Assembly (NCBI GenBank): GCA_026386955.1
Contig: JAPLMQ010000312.1
Location: forward strand, 1-64,000
From: Planctomycetota bacterium
GTDB lineage: Bacteria > Planctomycetota > Phycisphaerae > Phycisphaerales > Phycisphaeraceae
Direction of reading: 5' to 3'
DNA: 64,000 nt
Shown here: in pieces, positions 41,355 to 50,328 of the stretch
How the letters are laid out: the number at the start of each line of letters is the position of its first letter
How positions within the stretch are numbered: position 1 is the first letter of the stretch
Translations under genes and position numbers: made by a program
Notes under the pieces: generated by a model
The model's input: the letters and a program-made list of their open reading frames with translations, nothing else
Told to the model about the DNA's origin: nothing
Databases searched by the model: none

Positions 41355-41819
41355 ATGAAGCTCTCGATGAAAAGCGATTACGCCTTGCGGGCGCTCTTCA
41401 CGTTGGTGGAGCATCACGGGCGCGGACCGATCCCGATCCGGGAGCTTGCCCGGCGGAACGACGTTCCCAAGCGGTTCCTCGAGCAGATCATGATCGAGCT
41501 CAAGCGGCAAGGCTGGGTCAAGAGCGTCGCGGGTCGCGACGGCGGATACCAGCTCGCCCAGAGCCCCGAGAAGGTGACGATGGGCGAGGTCGTGCGCCAT
41601 TTCGACGGCGTCTTGTCGCCGATCGCGTGCGTCTCGACCACGCATTACCAGCGCTGCAGCCAGGAGCCGGTTTGCCGTTTTCGCCGTGTTTTGCTGGAGA
41701 TCCGCAACTACACCGTCCGGCTGATGGACCAGGCGACCCTCGCGGCGGTGATGGCGGGCAAGCCGGTGCGGCAGTCCGAAGTGTTCACCGACGAACTGAC
41801 CGCCGGGGCGGGGATCTGA
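41355..41819 (+). CDS. Rrf2-family transcriptional regulator with three cysteines
   Basis: The 154-residue protein is a typical Rrf2 winged-helix regulator. It has MKLSMKSDYALRAL at the start, a recognition helix in PKRFLEQIMIELKRQGWVKS and the wing GRDGGYQLA. Cys92, Cys101 and Cys107 (in the stretch ACVSTTHYQRC and EPVC) lie where IscR and its relatives bind a [2Fe-2S] cluster. Members include IscR (iron-sulfur), NsrR (nitric oxide) and CymR (cysteine/sulfur). Since the next five genes are for sulfate uptake, a sulfur-related role is the best guess. The ATG at 41355 was chosen; a longer frame opens at 41295. Palindromes at 41261, 42026 and 46580 are candidate operators. Confidence 0.87.
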   Translation: MKLSMKSDYALRALFTLVEHHGRGPIPIRELARRNDVPKRFLEQIMIELKRQGWVKSVAGRDGGYQLAQSPEKVTMGEVVRHFDGVLSPIACVSTTHYQRCSQEPVCRFRRVLLEIRNYTVRLMDQATLAAVMAGKPVRQSEVFTDELTAGAGI

Positions 41820-42134
41820 ACCATGATCCGATTCACATCCACCTCGCCTGTCCACCCCTTCGCCTGTCGGGCCTGCATGTGTAGCCCCACCGACGCTCGG
41901 CTGTCCGCCTGATCTCCGCCTGATCCAAGCTGCGACAGCCCGCGACGTCGGCGGCCCGGGACCGAACTCCCCACACCCCGTTTCACAACCCACGCGACAA
42001 CCCACCCCCGCTGGTCACACCACCGGTTTTTAGCCCACGAACTAAAAACGATCGTCCGAGTCGTCATTTAACGAACGCAATCCACGGCCTCGCCGAATCA
42101 TCGAGCGACGCCCATCGAAACCAAGGAACCCACC
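41820..42134. other. Intergenic region between the regulator and the sulfate-binding protein gene
   Basis: It contains the inverted repeat at 42026-42049. The sequence before it is C-rich without a visible gene. The promoter of the sulfate operon should lie close to the inverted repeat. Confidence 0.65.
42026..42049. promoter_or_regulatory. Candidate operator upstream of the sulfate-binding protein gene
   Basis: A perfect 8-8-8 inverted repeat, GTTTTTAG-cccacgaa-CTAAAAAC, stands out as AT-rich in C-rich surroundings, 85 bp before the start codon. An inverted repeat of the same geometry (46580-46603) lies upstream of the porin gene, and both spacers contain CCACG or CACG. Confidence 0.55.
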
Positions 42135-43178
42135 ATGTCACGCAAGTCCTTAACTTTCCTCGGCTTGGGCCTCACCGCCCTGGTCGCCGGCCTGGCCGTC
42201 TTCACCCACGCCCCCGCGGCCCACGCCGCCCCTCCGGCACCGGTGCAACTGCTCAATGTCTCCTACGACCCGACCCGCGAACTCTACGTCGACTTCAACG
42301 CCCTCTTCGCCAAGGAATGGAAAAGCAAGACCCAGCAGGAGGTTACGATCCAGCAGTCGCACGGCGGATCGGGCAAGCAGGCCCGCGCGGTGATCGACGG
42401 GCTCGACGCCGACGTGGTCACCCTCGCCCTGGCCTACGACATCGACGCCATTGCCAAGAACGCCCAACTCCTCCCTGCCGACTGGCAGAAGCGGCTGCCC
42501 AACAACTCCTCGCCCTACACCTCGACGATCGTCTTCCTGGTCCGCAAGGGAAACCCCAAGGGGATCAAGGATTGGAACGACCTCGCCAAGCCGGGCGTCT
42601 CCGTGATCACGCCCAACCCCAATACCTCGGGCGGGGCCCGGTGGAACTACCTCGCGGCCTGGGGCTACGCCCTGCGGAACAACGGGAAGGACGAGGCGAA
42701 GGCGAAGGACTTCGTCGCGGCGATCTTCAAGAACGTGCCGGTGCTCGATTCGGGCGCCCGCGGCTCGACCACGACCTTCGTGCAGCGCGGGCTGGGCGAT
42801 GTGCTGATCGCCTGGGAAAACGAGGCCTTCCTCTCGCTCAAGGAGTTCGGGGCCGACAAGTTCGAGATCGTCTCCCCGCCGACGAGCATCCTCGCCGAGC
42901 CGCCCGTGGCGATCGTGGACAAGAACGTCGCGAAGCACGGGACCAAGGAGGTCGCCGAGGCCTACTTGAAGTTCCTCTACAGCGACGCCGGGCAGGAGGT
43001 GGCCGCGAAGAACTTCTACCGCCCGCGCAACGAGTCGGCGACGGGCAAGGCGGGCGTGGCCTTCCCCAAGATCGAGCTGTTCACCATCGACGAGGTCTTC
43101 GGCGGGTGGACCAAGGCCCAGGCGACGCACTTCGCCGACGGGGGCGTGTTCGACCAGATCGCCAAGGCGGGGAAGTGA
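42135..43178 (+). CDS. sbp: Sulfate/thiosulfate-binding protein of the ABC importer
   Basis: The 347-residue protein has a signal peptide (about 1-32, ending AAHA) and the features of the CysP/Sbp family: [40 protein letters not shown] (the anion-binding loop), [19 protein letters not shown] and [18 protein letters not shown]. It captures sulfate in the periplasm and delivers it to CysTW. AAGGAACC precedes the ATG. It is first in the row sbp-cysT-cysW-cysA and is followed by a stable intercistronic hairpin. Thiosulfate or molybdate cannot be excluded as ligands, but the sequence is most like sulfate binders. Confidence 0.93.
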   Translation: MSRKSLTFLGLGLTALVAGLAVFTHAPAAHAAPPAPVQLLNVSYDPTRELYVDFNALFAKEWKSKTQQEVTIQQSHGGSGKQARAVIDGLDADVVTLALAYDIDAIAKNAQLLPADWQKRLPNNSSPYTSTIVFLVRKGNPKGIKDWNDLAKPGVSVITPNPNTSGGARWNYLAAWGYALRNNGKDEAKAKDFVAAIFKNVPVLDSGARGSTTTFVQRGLGDVLIAWENEAFLSLKEFGADKFEIVSPPTSILAEPPVAIVDKNVAKHGTKEVAEAYLKFLYSDAGQEVAAKNFYRPRNESATGKAGVAFPKIELFTIDEVFGGWTKAQATHFADGGVFDQIAKAGK

Positions 43179-43207
43179 CGCTGAGGTTCCATTGACCGCA
43201 TCCGAAC

Positions 43208-43238
43208 CCGCCCCGGGCTCAAACCGAGCCCGGGGCGG
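43208..43238 (+). promoter_or_regulatory. Intercistronic hairpin between sbp and cysT
   Basis: A perfect 13-bp GC stem (CCGCCCCGGGCTC, loop AAACC) without a T-run follows the sbp stop by 29 bp. Such hairpins between a binding protein gene and its permease genes usually protect the first part of the mRNA and lower the yield of the rest. Confidence 0.75.
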
Positions 43239-43279
43239 TAGGATGCCCGCCTTTCCGCCTTCTCCTTGAAACGCGCCGC

Positions 43280-44116
43280 ATGGCCTTCACATTCAAAAAG
43301 CGATCCGTCCTCCCCGGCTTCGGGCTGACGATGGGCTACACGATCCTCTACATGAGCCTGGTCGTGATGATCCCCCTCTCGGCCCTGGTCGCGAAGACCA
43401 TGACCGTCTCGTGGAGCCAGTTCTGGGAGACCGTCACCGACCCGCGCGTCGTCGCCTCGTACAAGATCACCTTCGGCGCCTCCGCCATCGCCGCGCTGGT
43501 CAACGGCTTCTTCGGGCTGATCGTCGCGTGGACGCTGGTGCGTTACAGCTTCCCGGGGAAGAAGATCGTCGACGCCATGGTCGACCTCCCCTTCGCGCTG
43601 CCCACCGCGGTCTCGGGCATCGCCCTCGCGGCCCTCTACGCCCCCTCGGGCTGGCTCGGCCGATGGCTCGACCCGCTGGGCATCAAAGGCGCTTATTCGC
43701 CGCTGGGCGTGACGCTGGCGCTGACCTTCATCGGGCTGCCCTTCGTGGTGCGCACGCTCCAGCCGGCGCTCGAGGACCTCGACGCCGAGGTGGAGGACGC
43801 CGCCGCCAGCCTCGGGGCCACGCGCCTGCAGACGTTCTGGCGCGTCATCCTCCCGACGGTCTTCCCCGCGCTGCTCACGGGCACGACGCTGGCCTTCGCG
43901 CGGGCCCTGGGCGAGTACGGCTCGGTCGTCTTCATCGCCGGGAACGTGCAGTACAGCACCGAGATCACCTCGCTCTTGATCATCTCCAAGCTCGAGCAGT
44001 ACGACTACACCGGCGCCACCTCGATCGCGGTGGTGATGCTCGTCTCCTCCTTCCTGCTGCTTCTGCTGATCAACATCCTGCAGCGCTGGAGCGGCCGCCG
44101 CCACAGCGGTGCGTGA
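43280..44116 (+). CDS. cysT: Sulfate ABC transporter permease CysT
   Basis: The 278-residue protein has six membrane segments and matches CysT/CysU: VLPGFGLTMGYTILYMSLVV, the DLPFALPTAVSGIALAALYA stretch and the ABC-coupling loop EVEDAAASLGATRLQTFWRV (EAA motif), then FARALGEYGSVVFIAGN. With CysW it forms the sulfate channel. The ATG at 43280 gives the family start FKKRSVLPGFGL. The next gene starts 3 bp after its stop, so the two are translationally linked. Confidence 0.94.
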   Translation: MAFTFKKRSVLPGFGLTMGYTILYMSLVVMIPLSALVAKTMTVSWSQFWETVTDPRVVASYKITFGASAIAALVNGFFGLIVAWTLVRYSFPGKKIVDAMVDLPFALPTAVSGIALAALYAPSGWLGRWLDPLGIKGAYSPLGVTLALTFIGLPFVVRTLQPALEDLDAEVEDAAASLGATRLQTFWRVILPTVFPALLTGTTLAFARALGEYGSVVFIAGNVQYSTEITSLLIISKLEQYDYTGATSIAVVMLVSSFLLLLLINILQRWSGRRHSGA

Positions 44117-44119
44117 ACC

Positions 44120-45064
44120 ATGTCGAACCCAACCCCCACCATCCCCGCCGCCGCTGCCACGGCCGCCTCCTCTTCCGGGGGCGCCCCCGGGCGCACCGCC
44201 GGCCCCGCCTCGCGCCACGCCCGGCGCGACCCCTGGTGGGTCCGGGCCACGCTCATCACCATCACGCTGCTCTTCCTGGGGCTGTTCCTCGCGCTGCCCC
44301 TCGCCTCCGTCATGGCAGAGGCATTGCGCAAGGGCGTCGGCGCCTACTTCGCCAGTTTCAACGACTCGGCAGCCCTCTCGGCGATCTACCTCACGCTGAT
44401 CTCCGCCGCACTTTCTGTCCCCACCAACCTGGTCTTCGGCGTCGCCGCGGCGTGGGCCATCGCCAAGTTCGAGTTCACCGGCAAGAGCCTGCTCATCAGC
44501 CTTATCGACCTGCCCTTCGCCATCTCCCCGGTCATCTCCGGGCTGATCTTCGTCCTGCTCTTCGGCCTGCAGGGCTGGATGGGCCCGTGGCTGCGCGAGC
44601 ACGACATCAAGATCATCTTCGCCGTCCCGGGCATCGTCCTCGCCACCGTCTTCGTCACCTTCCCCTTCGTCGCCCGCGAGCTGATCCCGCTCATGCAGGA
44701 GCAGGGCACCGACGAGGAGCAGGCCGCCCTGGTTTTGGGCGCGAACGGCTGGCAGACCTTCTGGCACGTCACGCTGCCCAACATCCGCTGGGCGCTGCTC
44801 TACGGCGTGATCCTCTGCAACGCCCGCGCGATGGGCGAGTTCGGCGCGGTCTCCGTCGTCTCAGGCCACATCCGCGGGCGCACCAACACGCTCCCGCTGC
44901 ACGTGGAGATCCTCTACAACGAATACAACTTCGTGGCGGCGTTCGCCACGGCCTCGCTCCTCGCCGGGCTGGCGATCCTCACGCTCGTCGCCAAGAGCGC
45001 CGTCGAGTGGCAGGTCGCCCGCCGCCGCAAGGCCAGCGCCGCGGAGAACGCGGCGGAGCATTGA
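44120..45064 (+). CDS. cysW: Sulfate ABC transporter permease CysW
   Basis: The 314-residue protein has six membrane segments and the CysW features DLPFAISPVISGLIFVLLFG, the EAA-loop variant DEEQAALVLGANGWQTFWHV and NARAMGEFGAVSVVSGHIRG, as well as PLHVEILYNEYNFVAAFATA. About 35 residues at the N-terminus (Pro/Ala/Gly-rich) exceed the family length and precede the first helix; they may be a natural extension or point to a later start. It pairs with CysT. A family C repeat pair separates it from cysA. Confidence 0.94.
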   Translation: MSNPTPTIPAAAATAASSSGGAPGRTAGPASRHARRDPWWVRATLITITLLFLGLFLALPLASVMAEALRKGVGAYFASFNDSAALSAIYLTLISAALSVPTNLVFGVAAAWAIAKFEFTGKSLLISLIDLPFAISPVISGLIFVLLFGLQGWMGPWLREHDIKIIFAVPGIVLATVFVTFPFVARELIPLMQEQGTDEEQAALVLGANGWQTFWHVTLPNIRWALLYGVILCNARAMGEFGAVSVVSGHIRGRTNTLPLHVEILYNEYNFVAAFATASLLAGLAILTLVAKSAVEWQVARRRKASAAENAAEH

Positions 45065-45078
45065 GCATTGATTGCGCA

Positions 45079-45201
45079 TTGTTAGCCGGACGCGCAAGCG
45101 ACGGAGGTTAGCCCGTGTCGACATCGACGTCCGAGATTTCCCGCGAGTCCATCTGACACCATCGAAAGAGAACATCCGTCGCTGGCGCGTCCGGCTAACA
45201 A
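45079..45201. repeat. Inverted-pair element, family C, within the sulfate operon
   Basis: TTGTTAGCCGGACGCGCAAG with CGACGG (45079-45104) faces its inverse CCGTCGCTGGCGCGTCCGGC with TAACAA (45176-45201). The arms differ at one position. The inner 70 bp is unrelated to other sequence. The element lies between cysW and cysA and could fold in the mRNA. Confidence 0.88.
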
Positions 45202-45232
45202 GACATCGACAAGACCCCAAAGAAGCACCGCC

Positions 45233-46309
45233 ATGAGCATCCAGGTCCGCCACGTCACGAAAACCTTCGGCCAATACGCCGCGCTCAAGGACGTCAACCT
45301 CGACATCCCCGACGGGGAACTCGTCGCGCTGCTGGGGCCGTCGGGCTCGGGCAAGACCACGCTGCTGCGGATCATCGCCGGGCTGGAGGTCCCCGACGCG
45401 AACCCGGAGACGCAGATCCTCTTCCACGACCAGGACGTCGCCGCGCGAGCGGTGGGCGACCGGCGCGTCGGCTTCGTCTTCCAGCATTACGCCCTCTTCC
45501 GCCACATGAGCGTCTTCGACAACATCGCCTTCGGGCTGCGCGTGCGCCCCCGGGCCAGCCGCCCGAGCAAGGGCGACATCCGGGCCCGCGTGCACGAGCT
45601 GCTCAAGCTCATCCAGCTCGAGAACCTCGGCGACCGCTACCCCTCCGAGCTCTCGGGCGGGCAGCGCCAGCGCGTCGCCCTCGCCCGCGCCCTAGCGATC
45701 GAGCCCAAGGTCCTCCTGCTCGACGAGCCATTCGGGGCCCTCGACGCGAAAGTCCGCCAAGGCCTCCGCCGCTGGCTGCGCGACCTGCACGACAAGATCC
45801 ACATCACCAGCGTGCTAGTCACCCACGACCAGGAGGAGGCGCTCGAGGTCGCCGACCGCGTGGTGGTGATGCGCCAGGCGCGGATCGAGCAGCAGGGCAC
45901 GCCCGAGGAGGTCTTCCATCACCCGGCGAGCGAGTTCGTGATGGACTTCCTGGGCCACGTGAACCTCTTCCACGGGCGCGTCGACGCCGGGCGGGCGGTC
46001 TTCGACGGGCTGGCGGTCGACCACGCCGCGGGCGACGCCGCCAATGGCAAGGCCGCGAAGCTCCTGGTCCGCCCGCACGAGCTGGAGCTGTTCCGCGAGC
46101 CCAACGGGAACCATTCGGTGAAGGCGACGGTCACGCGCGTCCACCGCGCGGGGCCGAGCGTGAAGGTCGAGCTCAACGGCCCCGAGGGGCGGGAGCTCTT
46201 CGTCGAGCTGACGCATGAGCGCTTCGCCCAGGCCCCCGTCGCCGCGGGCGACACGGCCTACGTCTCGCCCCGGGCGACCCGCGTCTTCGTGCAGGACTTC
46301 TCCATTTGA
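45233..46309 (+). CDS. cysA: Sulfate/thiosulfate ABC transporter ATPase CysA
   Basis: The 358-residue protein has Walker [10 protein letters not shown], signature [15 protein letters not shown], Walker [13 protein letters not shown], the D-loop and switch histidine [14 protein letters not shown], and a C-terminal TOBE-like regulatory domain ([26 protein letters not shown]). It starts [20 protein letters not shown] like other CysA proteins. It drives CysTW. It lies 168 bp after cysW, across a repeat element, and ends before the porin control region, so it may be less abundant or separately transcribed. Confidence 0.94.
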   Translation: MSIQVRHVTKTFGQYAALKDVNLDIPDGELVALLGPSGSGKTTLLRIIAGLEVPDANPETQILFHDQDVAARAVGDRRVGFVFQHYALFRHMSVFDNIAFGLRVRPRASRPSKGDIRARVHELLKLIQLENLGDRYPSELSGGQRQRVALARALAIEPKVLLLDEPFGALDAKVRQGLRRWLRDLHDKIHITSVLVTHDQEEALEVADRVVVMRQARIEQQGTPEEVFHHPASEFVMDFLGHVNLFHGRVDAGRAVFDGLAVDHAAGDAANGKAAKLLVRPHELELFREPNGNHSVKATVTRVHRAGPSVKVELNGPEGRELFVELTHERFAQAPVAAGDTAYVSPRATRVFVQDFSI

Positions 46310-46511
46310 AACCGAACCTCGAAACTTTCCGCGCTTCCGACACCGCATCCGCGAAAGGAGGTGACGCGTCCACTCGCGGCCACACGCACCGCTGACGTCC
46401 CCCTCCCGCGGCTCTCCGCGGACCTTGGCCGAGCGAACCCACGCAGGCCCCGTCAACATCCAGTAACCCAAACCGCGGCCTTGACCGGACTTCCGGAATC
46501 CCGCGCGTCGG

Positions 46512-46533
46512 GCTGATCCACAGGTGGATCAGC
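46512..46533. repeat. Perfect palindrome GCTGATCCAC-AG-GTGGATCAGC
   Basis: The 10-bp stem has a two-base centre and no T-run. It lies 60 bp before the putative porin promoter and may be an operator or a weak terminator of the cys operon. Confidence 0.6.
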
Positions 46534-46573
46534 GCCAACCGATTTCCAGCCTTCCGATGCAATCGCCCCCGGC

Positions 46574-46603
46574 TTGACCCGTTGTATCGCCACGTATACA
46601 ACG
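46574..46603 (+). promoter_or_regulatory. Putative porin promoter overlapped by an inverted repeat
   Basis: TTGACC (46574-46579) is followed by TATACA at 46595-46600 (15-bp spacing) or TACAAC at 46598-46603 (18-bp spacing). The perfect 8-8-8 inverted repeat CGTTGTAT-cgccacgt-ATACAACG (46580-46603) covers the spacer and -10 region, as a repressor site would. Confidence 0.55.
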
Positions 46604-46663
46604 GACGCGCGGGCAGCCGGAATCGCCAGAATCGGAACCCGGCATCACCTAGGAGACTCTTTC

Positions 46664-48151
46664 ATGCAACGTTCCATCCAACACATCCTGGCCGGGTTCG
46701 CCCTGGCCGGGATTTCCGGGGTATCAGGCGTCGCCTCCGCGGCGCCGAGCAACGAAGACCTCGCCGCCGAGGTCAAGGCCCTGAAGGAAACCGTCCAGGC
46801 CCAGCAGGGCGAGATCCGCCAGCTCCGCAACGACAAGGGCGAGACCTGGCTCAACCAGCAGCGGGCCGAGGAGGTCAAAGCCCTGGTCCGCGACGTCCTC
46901 GCCGACGCCGACACCCGCGCCAGCCTCGCCGGCGACACCACCGTCACCGGCTACAAGAACGGCTTCATCATCGCCTCCGAGGACGGCGGGACCGTCCTGA
47001 AGATCAACGGGCAGGTCCAGGCCCGCTACATCACCAACTTCCGCAACAACTCCACCGGCTCGGGCGGCGGCAGCGGCCCCAAGCTCTCCGACGACGAGCA
47101 GGGCTTCCAGATCCGCCGGGCCCGCCTGATCTTCTCCGGCAACGTCGCCAACCCCAAGGTCGAATACCTCCTCCAGGGCACCGCCAACCGCGACACCGGC
47201 GGCTTCGACATCGAGAAGGCGGAGATCAGCTACGCCCTGCTCGACAACGTCAAGATCGGCGGCGGGCGCTACAAGGAGAACTTCCTCCGCGAGGAGTACG
47301 TCGGCGACGCCAAGCAGACCGCCGTCGAGCGCTCCGTCGTCGACCAGCTCTTCACCGCCAACTACGTCGAGGGCATCTACGGCGTCGTCGACGCCACCGA
47401 CTGGCTCCGCCTGACCACCTCGCTCACCGACGGGCTCCGCTCGGGCGATCCGGGCGGCAGCAACACCGGCTTCCTCAACGGCGGCAACGACTTCCACAAC
47501 GACTCCACCGGCCTCGCCGTCACCCTCCGCGGCGACGTCAAGCTCGCGGGCGACTGGAAGCAGGGCGAGGACTTCGCCGCCTGGTCCAAGGACAAGACCG
47601 GCGTCTTCCTCGGCGGCGCGGTCCACTACGAGCTCGCCAAGGCCGGCGACCTCCAGACCGCCGGCACCACCACCGTCACCGGCCCCTACGAGGACTTCTT
47701 CACCTACACCGGCGACGCCCTGGTCAAGACCGGCGGGCTGAGCCTCTTCGGCGCCTTCGTCGGGCAGAACATCCGCGCGACCGACACCGTCGCCCGCGGC
47801 GACCTCAACAACTACGGCGTCGTCGCCCAGGCGGGCTACTTCGTCATCCCCGACAAGCTCGAGCCCTTCTTCCGCTACGAGTGGATCCGCGTCGATCCCC
47901 GCGTCTCGGGAGCCGAGCAGGTCAACATCCTCACCGCGGGCGCCAACTACTACTTCAGCCCCCGCCACGTGAAGCTCTCGGTCGACGTGGTCTACGCCCT
48001 CCAACCCCTCACCGGCGTGAACACCCTGGGCGCCTCGGGCCCCTCGGGCTCGGGCCAGAGCACGGGCCTGACCGGCCTGGGCCTGCTGGGCGACAACTCC
48101 GGGCGCGACGAGCAAGTCGCGCTGCGGGCGCAGGTGCAGTTGACGTTCTGA
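46664..48151 (+). CDS. OprP/OprO-like outer-membrane porin
   Basis: The 495-residue protein has a signal peptide (to about residue 27, ASAAP), a coiled-coil stretch (about 30-60, EDLAAEVKALKETVQAQQGE), a spacer, and a beta-barrel beginning LKINGQVQARYITNF with FQIRRARLIFSGNVANPKVE, the pattern of the phosphate-selective OprP/OprO family. It ends QVALRAQVQLTF with a C-terminal aromatic residue, as outer-membrane proteins do. The N-terminal coiled coil is of the kind that attaches porins to the cell wall or forms trimers. TAGGAG precedes the ATG 46664. Its position after the sulfate operon suggests an anion (sulfate) channel, but selectivity is not readable. Confidence 0.87.
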   Translation: MQRSIQHILAGFALAGISGVSGVASAAPSNEDLAAEVKALKETVQAQQGEIRQLRNDKGETWLNQQRAEEVKALVRDVLADADTRASLAGDTTVTGYKNGFIIASEDGGTVLKINGQVQARYITNFRNNSTGSGGGSGPKLSDDEQGFQIRRARLIFSGNVANPKVEYLLQGTANRDTGGFDIEKAEISYALLDNVKIGGGRYKENFLREEYVGDAKQTAVERSVVDQLFTANYVEGIYGVVDATDWLRLTTSLTDGLRSGDPGGSNTGFLNGGNDFHNDSTGLAVTLRGDVKLAGDWKQGEDFAAWSKDKTGVFLGGAVHYELAKAGDLQTAGTTTVTGPYEDFFTYTGDALVKTGGLSLFGAFVGQNIRATDTVARGDLNNYGVVAQAGYFVIPDKLEPFFRYEWIRVDPRVSGAEQVNILTAGANYYFSPRHVKLSVDVVYALQPLTGVNTLGASGPSGSGQSTGLTGLGLLGDNSGRDEQVALRAQVQLTF

Positions 48152-48180
48152 GTTCGTGATTCGCCGATCGTGATTCCATC

Positions 48181-48216
48181 AAGGGCGTGGCCACGCGGCC
48201 ACGCCCTTGTCTTCTT
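48181..48216 (+). terminator. Terminator of the porin gene
   Basis: A perfect 12-bp stem AAGGGCGTGGCC / GGCCACGCCCTT (loop ACGC) is followed by the weak T-tract GTCTTCTT, 29 bp after the stop. Confidence 0.8.
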
Positions 48217-48379
48217 CGGGGTCTCCACCGCCCCGCAACCCGCGCGCTGGAATTGCCCGGGCTTGTGCTATGATCGGACGGTCCGGGTGGCTTGAGCCGG
48301 TCGATGGACGGTGTGTTGCGGACCGTGGCCCCCGAGGCCCCATTCTTCGAGTCGATCCAAAACCGCGCGAGGTCGGCGT

Positions 48380-50257
48380 ATGAGCACAGGCGTCTCCGCG
48401 GCCGCCCTTTGGGGGCGCATCGCGCTGCACAACAAGCTGCTGAACGATCAGCAGTGGAAGGAGTGCGTCGAGGTCTTCAAGAAGCTCGGAGGCAAGACGC
48501 CCATTGACCGCATTGCGGTGCACAAGGGCTTCGTGCAGGACAAGCACGCCGAGCTGATCTGCAAGAAGGTCGACGACATCCTCGCCAAGCAGGGCGGCGG
48601 CGAGGCGCCCGCGGCCCCCGACGCCCATCCGCCTGTGCCCCCTCCCTCCGTCGCCTCGGCATCGTCCGCAGCCGCGACGTCGCAGCGCTCGCAATCCCTC
48701 GCCAAACCGCCCCCGGCACCCCCCGCCAAGCCGGCCTCCCCCGCGGAAGACGACGACGAGCCGCTCGAACCTGAGGCAGAACCCGAGGCGGAACCCGAGA
48801 CGGGCGAGATTGACCTCGCCGGCGCCGAGCCGCAGGAAGCGTCGAAAGGCTGGCGGCCCAGCGACGCCGAGTGGGTCGAGGCCGAGCCCGCCGGCGCGGA
48901 GACCGGCAAGAAGGCTCGCTACGTCCTCGACGACGAATCGGTCGCACTCGTGGGCGACGACGAAATCGACGATGGCGGAAGGGCGAAGGCCGACGCTCCG
49001 GCAGGCGCCCCCGGTGAGAAGCCCAAGCCCAAGATCATTGTCCAGGAGATCAACCGGCTGAAGTCCTCGTTCGACGCGCCCAAGCTGCCCGGCGTCAAGC
49101 CGGCGCAGGCCGCCGCCCCGGTCGGCGGCCTGGTGACCGAACCGGCCGAAGGCGAGCGAGCCCCCTGCGAGGTCGCCCCCAACGACGTCCACCCCGACGC
49201 CCTCGAGATCCTCCGCAAGGGCGTCGCCCTGGGCGCCAGCGACGTCCACCTCGCCTCGGGCTCCCCGCCGTTCTACCGGCTGCACGGGCAACTGGTCTTC
49301 ACCGAGCTGCCCAAGCTCACGCCCGAGCTTGCCCGGCGGTACGTCCTGGGCTTCATGGACGACGCGCAGCAGCAGCGGTACCTCAAGCACCACGACCTGG
49401 ACTTCTCCTGGGAGCACCCCGAGATGGGGCGCTTCCGCGCCAACGCCCTCGAGCAATTCCGCGGGCCGGACGTCATCTTCCGCTGCATCGCCGCGAAGAT
49501 CCCCTCGCTCAAGGAGCTGGGCCTGCCCGAGACGCTGGCCCGCCTGACCGAGTGGCACCAGGGGCTGGTGCTCATCACCGGGCCCGCGGGCAGCGGCAAG
49601 ACCACCACCGCCGCGGCGATGGTCGACCTCATCAACTCGACGAGGCAGGACCACGTCATCACCGTCGAGGACCCGATCGAGGTCATCCACCCCTACAAGA
49701 GCTGCAACGTGACGCAGCGCCAGGTTCCGCGCGACACGGGCAGCTTCGCCTCGGCCCTCAAGGCGGCCCTGCGCGAGGACCCCGACGTCATCATGATCGG
49801 CGAGATGCGCGACCTCGAGACCGTCTCGCTGGCGATCCGCGCCGCCGAGACCGGCCACCTGGTCTTCGGCACCCTCCAGACCAAGAGCGCCGCCCGCACG
49901 ATCGACCGCGTGATCGACGTCTTCCCCGCCGACCAGCAGGCCCAGGTGCGCACCATGCTCTCGGAGTCGCTGCGCGGGATCATCTCGCAGCAGCTGATCA
50001 TCCGCGCCGACGGCAAGGGGCGCGTCCCCGCCATCGAGCTGCTCTTCGTCAACAACGCCGTCTCCAACCTCATCCGCGACTCCAAGACGTTCCAACTTCC
50101 CTCGCTGATGCAGACCGGCCGAAAGGTCGGGCACAAGCTCATGGACGAGTCGCTCCAGGAGCTGCTCGCCAAGGGCATCATCACCCGCGAGGAGGCCATC
50201 AAGGCCGCCGAGAGCCCCAAGCACTTCAAGGAAGAGCCCGCCGGCGCCAAGAAATAG
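48380..50257 (+). CDS. PilT/PilB-type secretion ATPase with degenerate His box and long N-terminus
   Basis: The protein has 625 residues against about 350 for PilT. The first 270 residues are a small helical domain (WGRIALHNKLLNDQQWKECV) and a Pro/Ala/Glu-rich linker. The motor follows: ALGASDVHLASGSPPFYRLH, Walker A GPAGSGKTTTAAA, Asp box VITVEDPIEV, Walker B DPDVIMIGEMRDLET. The usual His box FGTLHTNSA reads FGTLQTKSA here, so the His and Asn of the box are replaced. The AIRNLIRE-like signal is present as AVSNLIRDSK. It is directly followed by a PilT with an intact His box (50329). It may act as an accessory (PilU-like) retraction ATPase of type IV pili. The ATG at 48380 opens the helical domain. 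Confidence 0.85.
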   Translation: MSTGVSAAALWGRIALHNKLLNDQQWKECVEVFKKLGGKTPIDRIAVHKGFVQDKHAELICKKVDDILAKQGGGEAPAAPDAHPPVPPPSVASASSAAATSQRSQSLAKPPPAPPAKPASPAEDDDEPLEPEAEPEAEPETGEIDLAGAEPQEASKGWRPSDAEWVEAEPAGAETGKKARYVLDDESVALVGDDEIDDGGRAKADAPAGAPGEKPKPKIIVQEINRLKSSFDAPKLPGVKPAQAAAPVGGLVTEPAEGERAPCEVAPNDVHPDALEILRKGVALGASDVHLASGSPPFYRLHGQLVFTELPKLTPELARRYVLGFMDDAQQQRYLKHHDLDFSWEHPEMGRFRANALEQFRGPDVIFRCIAAKIPSLKELGLPETLARLTEWHQGLVLITGPAGSGKTTTAAAMVDLINSTRQDHVITVEDPIEVIHPYKSCNVTQRQVPRDTGSFASALKAALREDPDVIMIGEMRDLETVSLAIRAAETGHLVFGTLQTKSAARTIDRVIDVFPADQQAQVRTMLSESLRGIISQQLIIRADGKGRVPAIELLFVNNAVSNLIRDSKTFQLPSLMQTGRKVGHKLMDESLQELLAKGIITREEAIKAAESPKHFKEEPAGAKK

Positions 50258-50328
50258 GCCCGAAGCTGGCCCGCCCGCGCCGCCCCGACCACCGCCCTTC
50301 GCTCCGCCCACCGCATGGACCGCCCATC

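Larger units (their letters stand above)
46310..46663. other. Control region between cysA and the porin gene
   Basis: It contains a perfect palindrome (46512-46533) and a promoter-like region with an inverted repeat (46574-46603). A full Shine-Dalgarno match AAAGGAGGTGA at 46354 has no start codon after it. No gene was seen. Confidence 0.65.

Noticed and set aside
46354-46364. A full Shine-Dalgarno match AAAGGAGGTGA
   Set aside because: No ATG, GTG or TTG follows at a workable distance with a plausible frame, so no gene was called.
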